From NCBI RefSeq assembly GCF_014268755.2, contig NZ_CP077093.1, positions 248,001 to 312,000 of the forward strand: a stretch of 64,000 nt of DNA, given 5' to 3'. The notes under the pieces are model-generated. The model saw only the letters and a list, made by a program, of their open reading frames with translations. It was not told the origin of the DNA and searched no databases. Shown one piece after another: positions 10,604 to 18,686 of this stretch (position 1 is the first letter of the stretch; the number at the start of each line of letters is the position of its first letter). The position numbers were made by a program, and so were the translations under genes. This DNA is from Pseudomonas vanderleydeniana. GTDB lineage: Bacteria; Pseudomonadota; Gammaproteobacteria; Pseudomonadales; Pseudomonadaceae.

Positions 10604-10756
10604 GCTATGTATGAAATCGCTTGAAACTTGGTTATGCGGCGTTAAAAACCGGCTCGGAATGCTCATTGACAACCAGTCAAGTCGGGCGCGACCCCGGCCG
10701 TTCCTCGCCGGTTTTTGCCTTGCCTAACCTGCGTTTCAAGCAATTTCATACACAGC
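10604..10756. mobile_element. MITE-like element, copy A (153 bp, IS5-type ends inferred)
   Basis: Left end GCTATGTATGAAATCGCTTG, and the right end is its near-perfect inverted copy (GCTGTGTATGAAATTGCTTG read on the other strand). Inside, AAAACCGGCTCG and CGCCGGTTTTT form a second inverted pair around an ATTGAC/GTCAA hairpin. It is flanked by CTAG (10600-10603) and CTAA (10757-10760), close to a 4-bp YTAR target duplication as made by IS5-group elements. It has no coding capacity. A relative (copy B) is at 38592-38729. Family membership is inferred. Confidence 0.75.
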
Positions 10757-10813
10757 CTAAGGCCCTCCAGGGCGGAGAAACCTCGGGTGAGTAGGCTCTT
10801 TTTGTGAATGGGC

Positions 10814-10967
10814 TTTTGTGGCGAGCGGGCTTGCCCGCGCTGGGGCGCGAAGCGGCCCTAAAACCTGACGCCCCGGTTTGCCTGATGCACCGCATGCTCA
10901 GGGTTTGGGGGCGCCTTGCGCCCCAGCGCGGCGGTGCGGCGTTCCGACAAGCCCGCTCGCCATAGGA
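10814..10967. repeat. REP unit, single copy of the 7.0 kb type
   Basis: Arms GTGGCGAGCGGGCTTGCCCG and CAAGCCCGCTCGCCATAG enclose GGGGCGCGAAGCGGCCC and GGGGGCGCCTTGCGCCCC. With the MITE-like element it fills the 415 bp gap between aroE and sulP. The last 50 bp before the sulP stop show nothing recognisable. Confidence 0.85.
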
Positions 10968-11018
10968 CTGCGTCCGCCATACAGTCTCGTTAATTGCCCG
11001 ACTCGTTAGTGGAAGGAC

Positions 11019-12587
11019 TCAATCCTCGAAGCGGATCGGGCACTTATCCACACCCTCGAGCTTGACCAGTTCCTCGACCACCTGCGCCCGCGCCTTGCGT
11101 AGCGTCAGGCTGCGGCCCTCCCGGGCCAGCCGGCGTGCTTCCTGGTGCAGCATCTCGACCCCGGAATAGTCGATGAAGTTGATCTGCTGCGCCTCGATCA
11201 CCACTCGGGGACCTTTGAGCCGCTGCAGGCGCACCTGCAGGTAATGGCTGGCGCCGAAGAAGATCGACCCGCCGACCCTGAGCACTTCCTCGTCGCCATC
11301 GCGCCAATGCTGTACCCGTGGTTGCGAGGTGCGCTTGAGGTAGAAGAACAGCGAGGCCAGCACACCGGCGTAGATCGCCGTCTGCAGCTCCAGCAGCAGG
11401 GTCGCGACGCAGGTCAGCGCCATCACCACGAATTCCGCATGGCTGACCCGCAGCAGCGCGCGGATGCCGCGATGATCCACCAGCCCCCAGCTGATCAGCA
11501 GGATGCTGCCAGCCATGGCCGGAATCGGGATGTGGGCGATCAGCGCCGAGCCGCACACCGCGAACAGCGCCACCCACAGTGCCGAGAACACCCCGGCCAG
11601 CGGTGAACAGGCCCCGGCCTCGTAGCTGAGGGCGGCGCGGGTGAACGAACCGGCGGACAGGTAGCCGGAAAACAGGCTGCCGACGATGTTCGACAGGCCC
11701 TGGGCCCGGACTTCCTGGTTGGCGTCGAGCAACTGCTGCGAACGGGTGGACAACGAACGGGCGATCGACAGGCTCGTCACCAGGCCGAGCATGCCCACGG
11801 CGACCGCGCTGGGCAGCAGCCGCAGGAACGCTTCCAGGTCCAGTGGCAGCGGGCTGAACGGCGGCAGGCGCCCGGCGAAGCCCTTGACCAGTTGTACGTG
11901 GCCGAACATCCCGGGCCACAGCCAGACCAGCAGGCTGGACAGCACCAGGGTGATCAGCAGCGTGGGCCAGCGCGGCAGCAGCGACTTGAGCACCAGGCCC
12001 ACCACCAGCGTGCCCAGGCCCAGGGCCAGCGAGGGCCGGTCCAGCTCGCCGAGATGCTGGATCAGCGCCAGCAGGCCGTTGAGCGCGGTGGCCTGGCTGG
12101 CAACATCGATCCCCATCAGGTTGGGCAATTGCCCGAGGGCGATGACCACGGCGGCACCGAGGGTGAAGCCGAGCACCACCGAATGCGAAACGAAGTTCAC
12201 CAGCGCGCCGAAGCGCAGCATGCCCAGCAGCCACTGGAAAATCCCGGCGATGAAGGTCAGCAGCAGGATCAGGGTGATGTAGTCCTGGCTGCCGGGGACG
12301 GCCAGCGGGCTGACGCTGGCGAACAGGACGATGGAGATCGCCGCGGTGGGGCCGCAGATCAGGTGCCAGGACGAACCCCAGAGGCAGGCGATCAACACCG
12401 GGACAATCGCCGCGTAGAGCCCGTACGCCGGGGGCAGACCGGCGATCAGGGCGTAGGCGACCGATTGCGGCAAGGCGAGGATGGCGCCACTCAGGCCGAC
12501 GATCAGGTCTCGGCTGACGCTGGCGCGGGTCTGCCTGGGCAGCCAGCTGAGAAATGGCAGGAATGCGTGGCGGTTGGTCCAGCCCAT
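11019..12587 (-). CDS. SulP-family anion transporter with STAS domain (choline-sulfate locus)
   Basis: An inner-membrane SLC26/SulP transporter of 522 residues. It has about a dozen hydrophobic segments between residues 25 and 420, including the SulP region with ALPQSVAYALIAGLPPAYGLY near residue 38, and a C-terminal STAS domain (about 430-520) with INFIDYSGVEMLHQEARRLA. It lies downstream of betC-choX on the same strand across a repeat-filled 293 bp gap. In related Pseudomonas this gene sits with choline sulfatase, so sulfate or choline-O-sulfate transport is a fair inference; the substrate cannot be read from sequence. Confidence 0.88.
   Translation of the reverse strand: MGWTNRHAFLPFLSWLPRQTRASVSRDLIVGLSGAILALPQSVAYALIAGLPPAYGLYAAIVPVLIACLWGSSWHLICGPTAAISIVLFASVSPLAVPGSQDYITLILLLTFIAGIFQWLLGMLRFGALVNFVSHSVVLGFTLGAAVVIALGQLPNLMGIDVASQATALNGLLALIQHLGELDRPSLALGLGTLVVGLVLKSLLPRWPTLLITLVLSSLLVWLWPGMFGHVQLVKGFAGRLPPFSPLPLDLEAFLRLLPSAVAVGMLGLVTSLSIARSLSTRSQQLLDANQEVRAQGLSNIVGSLFSGYLSAGSFTRAALSYEAGACSPLAGVFSALWVALFAVCGSALIAHIPIPAMAGSILLISWGLVDHRGIRALLRVSHAEFVVMALTCVATLLLELQTAIYAGVLASLFFYLKRTSQPRVQHWRDGDEEVLRVGGSIFFGASHYLQVRLQRLKGPRVVIEAQQINFIDYSGVEMLHQEARRLAREGRSLTLRKARAQVVEELVKLEGVDKCPIRFED
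11044..11052 (+). promoter_or_regulatory. DnaA box inside sulP
   Basis: Perfect TTATCCACA, antisense to the Gly-Val-Asp-Lys-Cys codons near the 3' end of sulP. Part of the DnaA-box cluster. Confidence 0.5.
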
Positions 12588-12658
12588 GGGTCTCTCGGTT
12601 GGATGAGTCGGTGTCGGGGACAGTTTGCCAGGCCGACACTTGAGTTGTGGATGCGGAA

Positions 12659-12737
12659 CCTGTGGGAGCCGGATTTATCCGCGAAACTTTTTAGCGATCT
12701 CAAGGGCTTTTTCGCGGATAAATCCGGCTCCCACAGG
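12659..12737. repeat. REPIN between choX and sulP
   Basis: CCTGTGGGAGCCGGATTTAT and ATAAATCCGGCTCCCACAGG are perfect inverted arms extending into CCGCGAAA/TTTCGCGG, around a short centre. A third partial GGCTCCCACAGG follows. It resembles the arms of the 9.6 kb element. Confidence 0.9.
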
Positions 12738-12755
12738 TCCGGCTCCCACAGGTTT

Positions 12756-12862
12756 GATCGTTCCCACGCTCCGCGTGGGAATGCAGTCCGTGACACTCTG
12801 CGTCACAAGGGCGGACGCCGAGCGTCCAGGGAGCCATTCCCACGTCGAGCGTGGGAACGATC
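12756..12862. repeat. 107-bp palindromic element (GATCGTTCCCACGC type), copy 1
   Basis: Starts GATCGTTCCCACGCTCCGCG and ends in GAGCGTGGGAACGATC. Inner inverted arms include CACTCTGCGTCACAAG and GGACGCCGAGCGTCC. Four more copies occur at 49806-49912, 55059-55165, 55289-55395 and 55516-55622. No coding potential. It completes the content of the sulP-choX gap. Confidence 0.9.
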
Positions 12863-12880
12863 GGTGCACTTGAATGAAGC

Positions 12881-13801
12881 TCAGAGTTTGGCCTTCACCG
12901 CGGCCAGTCCATCCTGGCCATCGGCGGTCTTCACCCCGTCCAGCCACTTGTCCAGCACCGCCGGGTTGGCCTTGATCCAGCCCTTGGCCGCATCGGCGTT
13001 ACTCAGCTTCTTGTTGGCGACTTCGGCCATGATGCTGTTTTCCATGTCGAGGGTGAAGCCCAGGTTGGAAAACAGCTTGCCGACGTTCGGACAGGCCTGT
13101 GCATAACCCTTGCGGGTTACGGTGTAGACGCTGCCGGTATCGCCGAAGTACTTCTCGCCGCCCTTGAGGTAGTGCATCTTGATCTGCACGTTCATCGGAT
13201 GCGGCGTCCAGCCGAGGAACACCACGAACTTCTGTTTCTTGATCGACCGGCCGACCTCGGCCAGCATCGCCTGCTCGCTGGACTCCACCAGTTTCCACTG
13301 GCCCAGGTCGAACTCGTTGTTCTTGATGATCTGCGCCAGCGAGGCATTGGCCGGCGCGCCGGAGCCGATGCCATAGAGCTTCTTGTCGAACTTGTCGGCG
13401 AACTTGTGCAGGTCGGCGAAGTCATGCACGCCGGCGTCCCACACATAATCCGGGACCGCCAGGGTGAATTCGGTGCCCTCGAGATTCTTCGCCAGTTGGG
13501 TGACGTCACCGCTGCCGATGAACTTGTCGTAGAAGCCCTGCTGCGCCGGCATCCAGTTGCCGAGGAACACGTCGACCTGGCCGTCCTTGAGCCCGCCGTA
13601 GGTGATCGGCACCGCCAGGGTGTCGACCTTGGCCTTGTAGCCCAGGCTGTCGAGCAGCAGGCTGGCGATGGCGTTGGTCGCGGCGATGTCGCTCCAGCCC
13701 GGATCGGCCATCTTCACCGTGTCGCAGGCCGGGTCGGCGTAGGCGCCCAGGCTGCTCGCGGCCAGCAGTCCGGCGCAGAGGATTGTGGATAACTTCTTCA
13801 T
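12881..13801 (-). CDS. choX: Choline-type ABC transporter substrate-binding protein
   Basis: A periplasmic binding protein of 306 residues in the glycine betaine/choline (OpuAC-like) family. A signal peptide (about 1-22, ending AYA) precedes ADPACDTVKMADPGWSDI. Four aromatic-box positions typical of ChoX are visible: W in ADPGW, W in LGNWMPA, Y in PDYVWD and W in LGWTPHP, fitting a quaternary ammonium ligand. It follows betC by only 18 bp on the same strand, so choline or choline-O-sulfate is the likely ligand. No permease or ATPase partner is in the window; it probably shares a distant CbcVW-type transporter (inference). A DnaA box covers Leu5-Ser6-Thr7, using the rare codons TTA and ACA. 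Confidence 0.9.
   Translation of the reverse strand: MKKLSTILCAGLLAASSLGAYADPACDTVKMADPGWSDIAATNAIASLLLDSLGYKAKVDTLAVPITYGGLKDGQVDVFLGNWMPAQQGFYDKFIGSGDVTQLAKNLEGTEFTLAVPDYVWDAGVHDFADLHKFADKFDKKLYGIGSGAPANASLAQIIKNNEFDLGQWKLVESSEQAMLAEVGRSIKKQKFVVFLGWTPHPMNVQIKMHYLKGGEKYFGDTGSVYTVTRKGYAQACPNVGKLFSNLGFTLDMENSIMAEVANKKLSNADAAKGWIKANPAVLDKWLDGVKTADGQDGLAAVKAKL
13784..13792 (-). promoter_or_regulatory. DnaA box at the choX start
   Basis: Perfect TTATCCACA on the minus strand, codons 5-7 of choX. TTA (Leu) and ACA (Thr) are rare codons in such a GC-rich genome, which suggests that the 9-mer rather than the protein is conserved here. Confidence 0.6.
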
Positions 13802-13819
13802 GGCTTCCCCTTCTGTTCG

Positions 13820-15334
13820 TTATTGATTTTGGCAGGGTTGTGGATAACGAGCCTTGCGCTCCAGATCGTCGAGGTCGATGTGGTTGCGCATGTATTGCTG
13901 ACTGGCGTCTACCATCGGCTGGTGGTCCCAGCTCTTCAGCTTTCCGAGGGTCAGGGCGTCGGCGACGAAGCGCCGGCGTCGCTGGCTGGCGAGCACCTGT
14001 TGGTGGATCGCCGGGATATTCCATTTCGCCCGGGCTTCGGCCAGGAAGTCGTTGAACAGCGTCTGGTGGAGCGGTGACTGGCTGAGTTCTTCCTCTTCGC
14101 GTGGATCGTTGTGGATATCGTAGAGCAGGCACGGATCGTCTTCGCTGTAGACGAACTTGTAGGCGCCGCGGCGGATCATCATCAACGGACTGACGGTGCC
14201 TTCGGCCATGTATTCGCCGAACACCTCGTCGTGCCCGCCCTCGCCCGTCAGGTGCGGCAGCAGCGAGCGACCGTCGAGCGGCAGGTCGGCCTGCACGCTG
14301 CCGCCGGCCAGTTCCACCAGGGTCGGCAGCAGGTCGGCGGTGGATACCGCGGCGCCAACCCGGTTGGCGGCGAACTGCCCCGGTGCGCTGATCAGCAGCG
14401 GTACCCGGGCGGACATCTCGAACCAGTGCATCTTGTACCAGAGCCCGCGCTCGCCGAGCATGTCGCCGTGGTCGCCGGAGAACACGATGATGGTGTCGTC
14501 GGCCAGGCCCACGTCTTCCAGCGTCTGCAGCAGCTTGCCGACGTTGCTGTCGATGTAGCTGCAGGCACCGAAATAGGCACGGCGGGCGTCGCGGATCTTA
14601 TCCACAGGCAGTGGCTTGTCCCACAGGTCGTAGACCTTGAGCAGGCGTTGCGAGTGCGGGTCGAGGCTGTCCTGGGCCGGCGTGTGCGGCAGCGGGATGT
14701 CCTCGTCGCGGTACAGGTCCCAGAACGCCTTGGGGATGGTGTACGGGTCATGCGGGTGGGTCATCGACACGGTCAGGCAGAACGGCCGGTCACCGTCTTC
14801 GCGCACGTGGTCGAACAGGTATTGCTGGGCCTTGAACACCACCTCTTCATCGAAATCCAGCTGGTTGGTGCGCACGCAGGGCCCGGCCTGCAGCACCGAG
14901 GACATGTTGTGGTACCAGCTGGGGCGTACGTCCGGCTCGTCCCAGTTCACCGCCCAGCCGTAGTCGGCCGGGTAGATATCGCTGGTCAGGCGTTCCTCGT
15001 AGCCGTGGAGCTGGTCGGGGCCGCAGAAGTGCATCTTGCCCGACAGCGCGGTGCGATAACCCAGGCGGCGCAGGTAGTGGGCATAGGTCGGGACGTCGGC
15101 GGGGAAATCGGCGGCGTTGTCGTAGGCGCCGATCCTGCTCGGCAACTGGCCGCTGACCAGGGTGAAGCGCGAGGGTGCACACAGCGGGCTGTTGCAGTAG
15201 GCGGCGTCGAAGACCACGCCCTGGGCCGCCAGCCGGCTCAGGTTCGGCAGCTTGATCGGCGACGGGCCGTAGAGTGGCAACAGCGGGGCGGCCATCTGGT
15301 CGGCCATGATGAAGAGAATGTTCTTGCGCTTCAT
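13820..15334 (-). CDS. betC: Choline sulfatase
   Basis: Hydrolyses choline-O-sulfate to choline and sulfate, feeding glycine betaine synthesis and sulfur supply. The chosen start at 15334 (MKRKNILFIMADQ) gives 504 residues, the family length; in-frame ATG 15352 and TTG 15358 would add only a non-conserved MTMERRDT. The type I sulfatase signature C52-A-P54-S-R56 carries the cysteine that is converted to formylglycine. Metal ligands D12 and Q13 (MADQ) and the later SGDHGDMLGE stretch are present. It forms an operon with choX (18 bp gap) and is divergent from the LysR gene betR, with 115 bp between starts. Confidence 0.96.
   Translation of the reverse strand: MKRKNILFIMADQMAAPLLPLYGPSPIKLPNLSRLAAQGVVFDAAYCNSPLCAPSRFTLVSGQLPSRIGAYDNAADFPADVPTYAHYLRRLGYRTALSGKMHFCGPDQLHGYEERLTSDIYPADYGWAVNWDEPDVRPSWYHNMSSVLQAGPCVRTNQLDFDEEVVFKAQQYLFDHVREDGDRPFCLTVSMTHPHDPYTIPKAFWDLYRDEDIPLPHTPAQDSLDPHSQRLLKVYDLWDKPLPVDKIRDARRAYFGACSYIDSNVGKLLQTLEDVGLADDTIIVFSGDHGDMLGERGLWYKMHWFEMSARVPLLISAPGQFAANRVGAAVSTADLLPTLVELAGGSVQADLPLDGRSLLPHLTGEGGHDEVFGEYMAEGTVSPLMMIRRGAYKFVYSEDDPCLLYDIHNDPREEEELSQSPLHQTLFNDFLAEARAKWNIPAIHQQVLASQRRRRFVADALTLGKLKSWDHQPMVDASQQYMRNHIDLDDLERKARYPQPCQNQ
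13839..13847 (-). promoter_or_regulatory. DnaA box in the betC 3' end
   Basis: Perfect TTATCCACA on the minus strand just before the betC stop, 55 bp from the box at the choX start. The two boxes share orientation. Confidence 0.55.
14598..14606 (+). promoter_or_regulatory. DnaA box inside betC
   Basis: Perfect TTATCCACA on the plus strand, antisense to Pro-Val-Asp-Lys-Ile of betC. Part of the DnaA-box cluster. Confidence 0.5.
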
Positions 15335-15449
15335 GGTATCGCGGCGTTCCATAGTCAATTGTTATGCGATAGTGCTGCGATCGAGGATGTAGCCAGCACC
15401 TGTTGCCGGTAAAGCCCACGCCACACAATGACTAGGATAAGTACAGCTT

Positions 15450-16400
15450 ATGTTTGATGCGCTGGGTGACCTGTCCCTCGACCTGCTGCGGGTGTTCGAA
15501 GCGGCGGCCCGTCATCGCAGCTTCACCGCCGCGGCGGTGGAGTTGGGTACCACCCAGCCGGCGATCAGCCAGCAGATCAAGCGCCTGGAGGAGCAGCTGG
15601 CGACGCGGCTGTTCGACCGCATCTACCGCGGCATCGAGCTGACCGAGGCCGGGTCGCTGCTGTTCGAGCAGGTCCAGGCCGGGCTCGAGAGTATCGACAG
15701 CGGTTTGAGCGCGGTGACCGCCCACAGCCGGCATGAGGTGCTGCAGGTCGCTACCGACTTCGCCTTTGCCGCCTACTGGCTGATGCCGCGCCTGCACCGC
15801 TTCCACGCGGCCAATCCGCTGGTCGACGTCAGCCTGGTCACCAGTGAACGCAGCCACAACATGCTGCGTACCGATATCGACGTGGCCGTGCTGTTCGGTC
15901 AGGGCCGCTTCAAGCAGGGCGAAAGCCACTGGCTGTTCAGCGAGGAAGTGTTCCCGGTGTGCAGCCCGCAATTGCTCCACGGCCGCCAACGGCCGCTGGC
16001 GACCGAAGCCTTGCTGGAGTTTCCGCTGCTGCACCTCAAGGGTGAGAGCAGCAGCCACTGGTTCGACTGGAGCGGGGTATTTCGCGAGCTGGGCCTGACC
16101 AGCGCACCGGCACCGGGACAATTGCGCTTCGACAACTACACCCTGCTGATCCAGGCGGCGATCGGCGGCCAGGGCGTGGCCATCGGTTGGCGCCACCTTG
16201 TGGATAACCTGCTGGAGCAGGGCCTGTTGTGCCGGCCGATCAACCAGACGGTGCTGTCGACCTTCGGCTACTACGTCGTGCTGCCGCCGCGCAAACGGCG
16301 CGGATCATTGATCCAGCGTTTCTTCGACTGGTTGATGGCCGAGCAGGCCAACAGTGCGCAATCACTGGTTGGGCTGGGCTTGCCGTCGATTGCGGTGTAG
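15450..16400 (+). CDS. betR: LysR-type regulator of choline-sulfate use
   Basis: A LysR-family activator of 316 residues. The N-terminal winged helix-turn-helix (about 5-65) contains FEAAARHRSFTAAAVELGTT and AISQQIKRLEEQL, and the periplasmic-binding-like effector domain follows from about residue 90. It is divergent from betC with 115 bp between start codons, the standard arrangement for a LysR regulator and its target operon. The effector is probably choline-O-sulfate or choline (inference). A DnaA box is at 16199-16207 within the coding sequence. Confidence 0.9.
   Translation: MFDALGDLSLDLLRVFEAAARHRSFTAAAVELGTTQPAISQQIKRLEEQLATRLFDRIYRGIELTEAGSLLFEQVQAGLESIDSGLSAVTAHSRHEVLQVATDFAFAAYWLMPRLHRFHAANPLVDVSLVTSERSHNMLRTDIDVAVLFGQGRFKQGESHWLFSEEVFPVCSPQLLHGRQRPLATEALLEFPLLHLKGESSSHWFDWSGVFRELGLTSAPAPGQLRFDNYTLLIQAAIGGQGVAIGWRHLVDNLLEQGLLCRPINQTVLSTFGYYVVLPPRKRRGSLIQRFFDWLMAEQANSAQSLVGLGLPSIAV
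16199..16207 (-). promoter_or_regulatory. DnaA box inside betR
   Basis: Perfect TTATCCACA on the minus strand within Leu-Val-Asp-Asn-Leu codons. It is the last perfect box seen in the window. Confidence 0.5.
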
Positions 16401-16438
16401 CGTGGGGCGATCAGTCAGAATCGACGAAAGAGAGCGGT

Positions 16439-16765
16439 ATGCAAGCAATCAAGGGTTATCACGCCCACGTCTACTTCGATGCCTCGACCCTCGCCCAGGC
16501 CCGGGAGCTGTGCGAGCGGGCAGCGGCGACGTTTGCGCTGAAGATGGGGCGGGTGCATGAGCGGCTGGTGGGGCCGCATCCGGACTGGAGCTGCCAGTTG
16601 GCGTTCGATGCCGAGCAGTTCGGTGCCGTCGTGCCGTGGCTGGCGCTCAATCGCCAGGGCCTGGTGGTGTTCACTCACCCGCTGACAGGCGATGACCTGG
16701 CGGATCACCGCGACCACGCCATCTGGATGGGCGCGGTGCGGCCGTTGGATCTGTCGATCTTCTGA
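16439..16765 (+). CDS. DOPA 4,5-dioxygenase family protein
   Basis: A protein of 108 residues with the small DOPA-dioxygenase-like fold. Conserved histidines are in YHAHVYF (residues 6-12), HERLVGPHPDW (about 39-49) and HPLTGDDLADHRDHAIWMG near the C-terminus. In fungi and plants related proteins cleave the DOPA ring; the bacterial substrate is unknown. The start is ATG 16439 with AAAGAGAG upstream. It lies 38 bp after betR in the same direction and could be co-transcribed. Confidence 0.85.
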   Translation: MQAIKGYHAHVYFDASTLAQARELCERAAATFALKMGRVHERLVGPHPDWSCQLAFDAEQFGAVVPWLALNRQGLVVFTHPLTGDDLADHRDHAIWMGAVRPLDLSIF

Positions 16766-16795
16766 TCGGTAGGAATGGTCGCCTTCGGCGGATTC

Positions 16796-16819
16796 GCCAG
16801 CAAGCCGGCTTGCTGGCGA
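16796..16819. repeat. Short palindrome
   Basis: CGCCAGCAAGCC and GGCTTGCTGGCG are directly abutting inverted arms. They lie between the convergent DOPA-dioxygenase and RcnB-like genes and may serve as a shared 3' hairpin. Confidence 0.6.
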
Positions 16820-16852
16820 TAACGGTCCTGTCACCGCCGCCAATCCGCGGGA

Positions 16853-17311
16853 TCAGTACAACACGTTGTTCAGCACTTCATAGACGATCCCGGTGCCGAT
16901 CGCGATCAGCGCCACATCGCCACCGACCCGGCGCCATTCATAGCCGTGGTAGGCCGGCAGGCGCGCCACGGCACGTGGGTCCAGGCGCTCACCGTAATAG
17001 CCGTGGGGCAGCGGCTGGCCGCGCACGATATGGATACCGGGCGGTGGCGGTGCACCCCGGGTGAAGTGTTCACGGTGGTCATGGATGATCTGCCGCACCG
17101 GCCCGAAGTCCTGCGGTGGACGCCGCCAGTTGGGCTCGCCCGGGCCACGGTCGGGCCCCCTGTCCGGCCCTCTTCCCGGATCCGGGTGATCGTAGCCACC
17201 GCGGTCGTGGTCCGGACCACGGCCATCGTATTGTGGCGCCGCCTGCAACAGCGAACTGGCACCCAGCATCAACACACCAAGGCCGGCGACCAGGCGTTTG
17301 GACATTTTCAT
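16853..17311 (-). CDS. RcnB-like periplasmic protein with Arg-Gly-Pro repeats
   Basis: An exported protein of 152 residues. The start at 17311 has GGAAAG upstream; the signal peptide is about 1-24 (ending LQA). A low-complexity stretch rich in D, R, G and P follows, with a repeated RGPD unit at about 48-57. The C-terminal RcnB/CigR-type region includes GYYGERLDPRAVARLP and a terminal hydrophobic segment (DVALIAIGTGIVYEVLNNV). RcnB modulates nickel/cobalt efflux in E. coli; that function is not established here and there is no rcnA neighbour. It could equally be an envelope stress protein. Confidence 0.75.
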   Translation of the reverse strand: MKMSKRLVAGLGVLMLGASSLLQAAPQYDGRGPDHDRGGYDHPDPGRGPDRGPDRGPGEPNWRRPPQDFGPVRQIIHDHREHFTRGAPPPPGIHIVRGQPLPHGYYGERLDPRAVARLPAYHGYEWRRVGGDVALIAIGTGIVYEVLNNVLY

Positions 17312-17345
17312 CGTGGCTTTCCTCACTACAGCCAATACAGCGGAA

Positions 17346-17375
17346 GGAGGTTCGAAGAAGGGGCTTCAAACCTCC
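17346..17375. terminator. Hairpin downstream of the AT-rich island
   Basis: GGAGGTTCGAAG pairs with CTTCAAACCTCC over 12 bp with one mismatch around a 6-base centre. It is 110 bp past the stop of the second island gene on the minus strand and just upstream of the RcnB-like gene. There is no clear T tract, so it may be a Rho-independent terminator only in part. The remaining 173 bp gap shows nothing else. Confidence 0.4.
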
Positions 17376-17484
17376 TGGGTCTCACTGGCTTAGTCTGCGT
17401 GGGCAGGCATAGATTCCTTTGTATCAGGAACTTTACTCTCGCTGCTAAAGCACCTTTCCATGCCGCAAGAACAGACTCTGTGGT

Positions 17485-18591
17485 TCAACTTCCGGAGGCT
17501 GAACTTCGTACTTGTTGCAGGTGAATATGAGTCTTGCCGTCGCCTCCATCCACTATCGAGGTAGTGATGTATCGGCAGCCCTGGCGGAACACCTTGTAGC
17601 GGGTCTCGCCGGCCTGCGCTTCGCTGGGGTTGCCTTCGATGACAAGGACAACGTTGGCACCTGCCCTGCCAGAGGGCGCCGGATCTACCGGTAGAAACTT
17701 GTTGATGGGCACGGATCCCTTATCCACCAGCCGGTTTTTATAGAGAGCGATTTCCTTCTCGGACATGAACGTTTCGTAGCGATAGGAGTCGGTTCGTTCG
17801 CAGACCTGTTCTGAAAAACCATCATTCAGGAGTCGGGTCAGATCCTTATGGGAAATATTCTTGAGATTTTCCGGAAAAGCCGGTTTCTTACTCGTCTCCT
17901 TGTTGATGTAGTCGACCGCCCCCGGCTTGATGAAAAGCTCGAAGGCGGATTTCGTCATTGCCTTTTTTATTTCTACCCGATCCTGATATTTTTGTTGCTG
18001 TACATAGGTTTCATCCAGAGCATCCTGATATTTTTTCATACTGACGATGTTGCTTTCCAGGGCCTTGCGCTGGATGTCGACGTTCGATATCTCTTCCAAT
18101 ATCGTGATGTCCGTTCGTTTGCCGACACTGTTGATCCTTGCACCGATGTACTCGTTAAGCTTGGTTATCTTGGCAGAGGCTTGGTTGTAGCCGCCGTCAT
18201 ATTTTTCTGAGGGTGCGACTGTAGTTTTTTTATTGAAAATCTTGTCGTATTTCTCAGCCCAATAGATTTTCACCCCTTTTCGTGGTGTTATATATATGTG
18301 ATCGTCCTTATGGCGCACGAAAGGCCGTTTATTTTCACTCAACTTCCAGAATGACGTGAATTTTCGGTATCTGCTGCAATGTGATTTGTAATGTTCGATG
18401 GCTGTTTTCAATTCGTTGGCGATCGCCTGGTGCTCGGTTATACGCTGCTCCTGCTCACGAAATATCCTTTCCCGGTTGTGAACATGAGCAAGCCCGTCGA
18501 CCAATCCGTTAATCTTTTTCTGGCATTTATGAAGATCGTTGGGAGCGTTCAGGATGTTCTGAACATTCCTGTTTCCGATTCCGAATGGCAT
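17485..18591 (-). CDS. Unrecognised protein, second gene of AT-rich island
   Basis: A protein of 368 residues that I cannot place in a family. The ATG at 18591 follows a strong AGGAGA, which is why the longer frame (to 18636) was rejected. There is no signal peptide and no membrane segment. It is lysine- and glutamine-rich with long helical, probably coiled-coil stretches (about 40-80 and 165-215) and a compact C-terminus (VVLVIEGNPSEAQAGETRYK then a basic Cys-Arg-Tyr stretch). The first acidic residue is D19. Base composition is clearly AT-richer than the neighbours: in 18001-18060, 23 of 60 bases are G or C. It lies 95 bp after the other island gene. Together they look acquired; a secreted effector/partner pair is one idea, unproven. 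Confidence 0.75.
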   Translation of the reverse strand: MPFGIGNRNVQNILNAPNDLHKCQKKINGLVDGLAHVHNRERIFREQEQRITEHQAIANELKTAIEHYKSHCSRYRKFTSFWKLSENKRPFVRHKDDHIYITPRKGVKIYWAEKYDKIFNKKTTVAPSEKYDGGYNQASAKITKLNEYIGARINSVGKRTDITILEEISNVDIQRKALESNIVSMKKYQDALDETYVQQQKYQDRVEIKKAMTKSAFELFIKPGAVDYINKETSKKPAFPENLKNISHKDLTRLLNDGFSEQVCERTDSYRYETFMSEKEIALYKNRLVDKGSVPINKFLPVDPAPSGRAGANVVLVIEGNPSEAQAGETRYKVFRQGCRYITTSIVDGGDGKTHIHLQQVRSSASGS

Positions 18592-18686
18592 GCCTTCTCC
18601 TGTGTGCAGAATTAAAATAACCTGGCAACAGGCCATTCCTGTCGAGAATGGCCCACTTCCTGAGTGTCCTGGCAGACTCTGGTGAG

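Noticed and set aside
17848..18210. Hydrophobic plus-strand frame (120 codons) inside the AT-rich island
   Set aside because: It is antisense to the 368-residue gene, which has a strong AGGAGA start signal. The frame lacks one, and hydrophobicity follows from antisense reading of Lys/Glu-rich codons.
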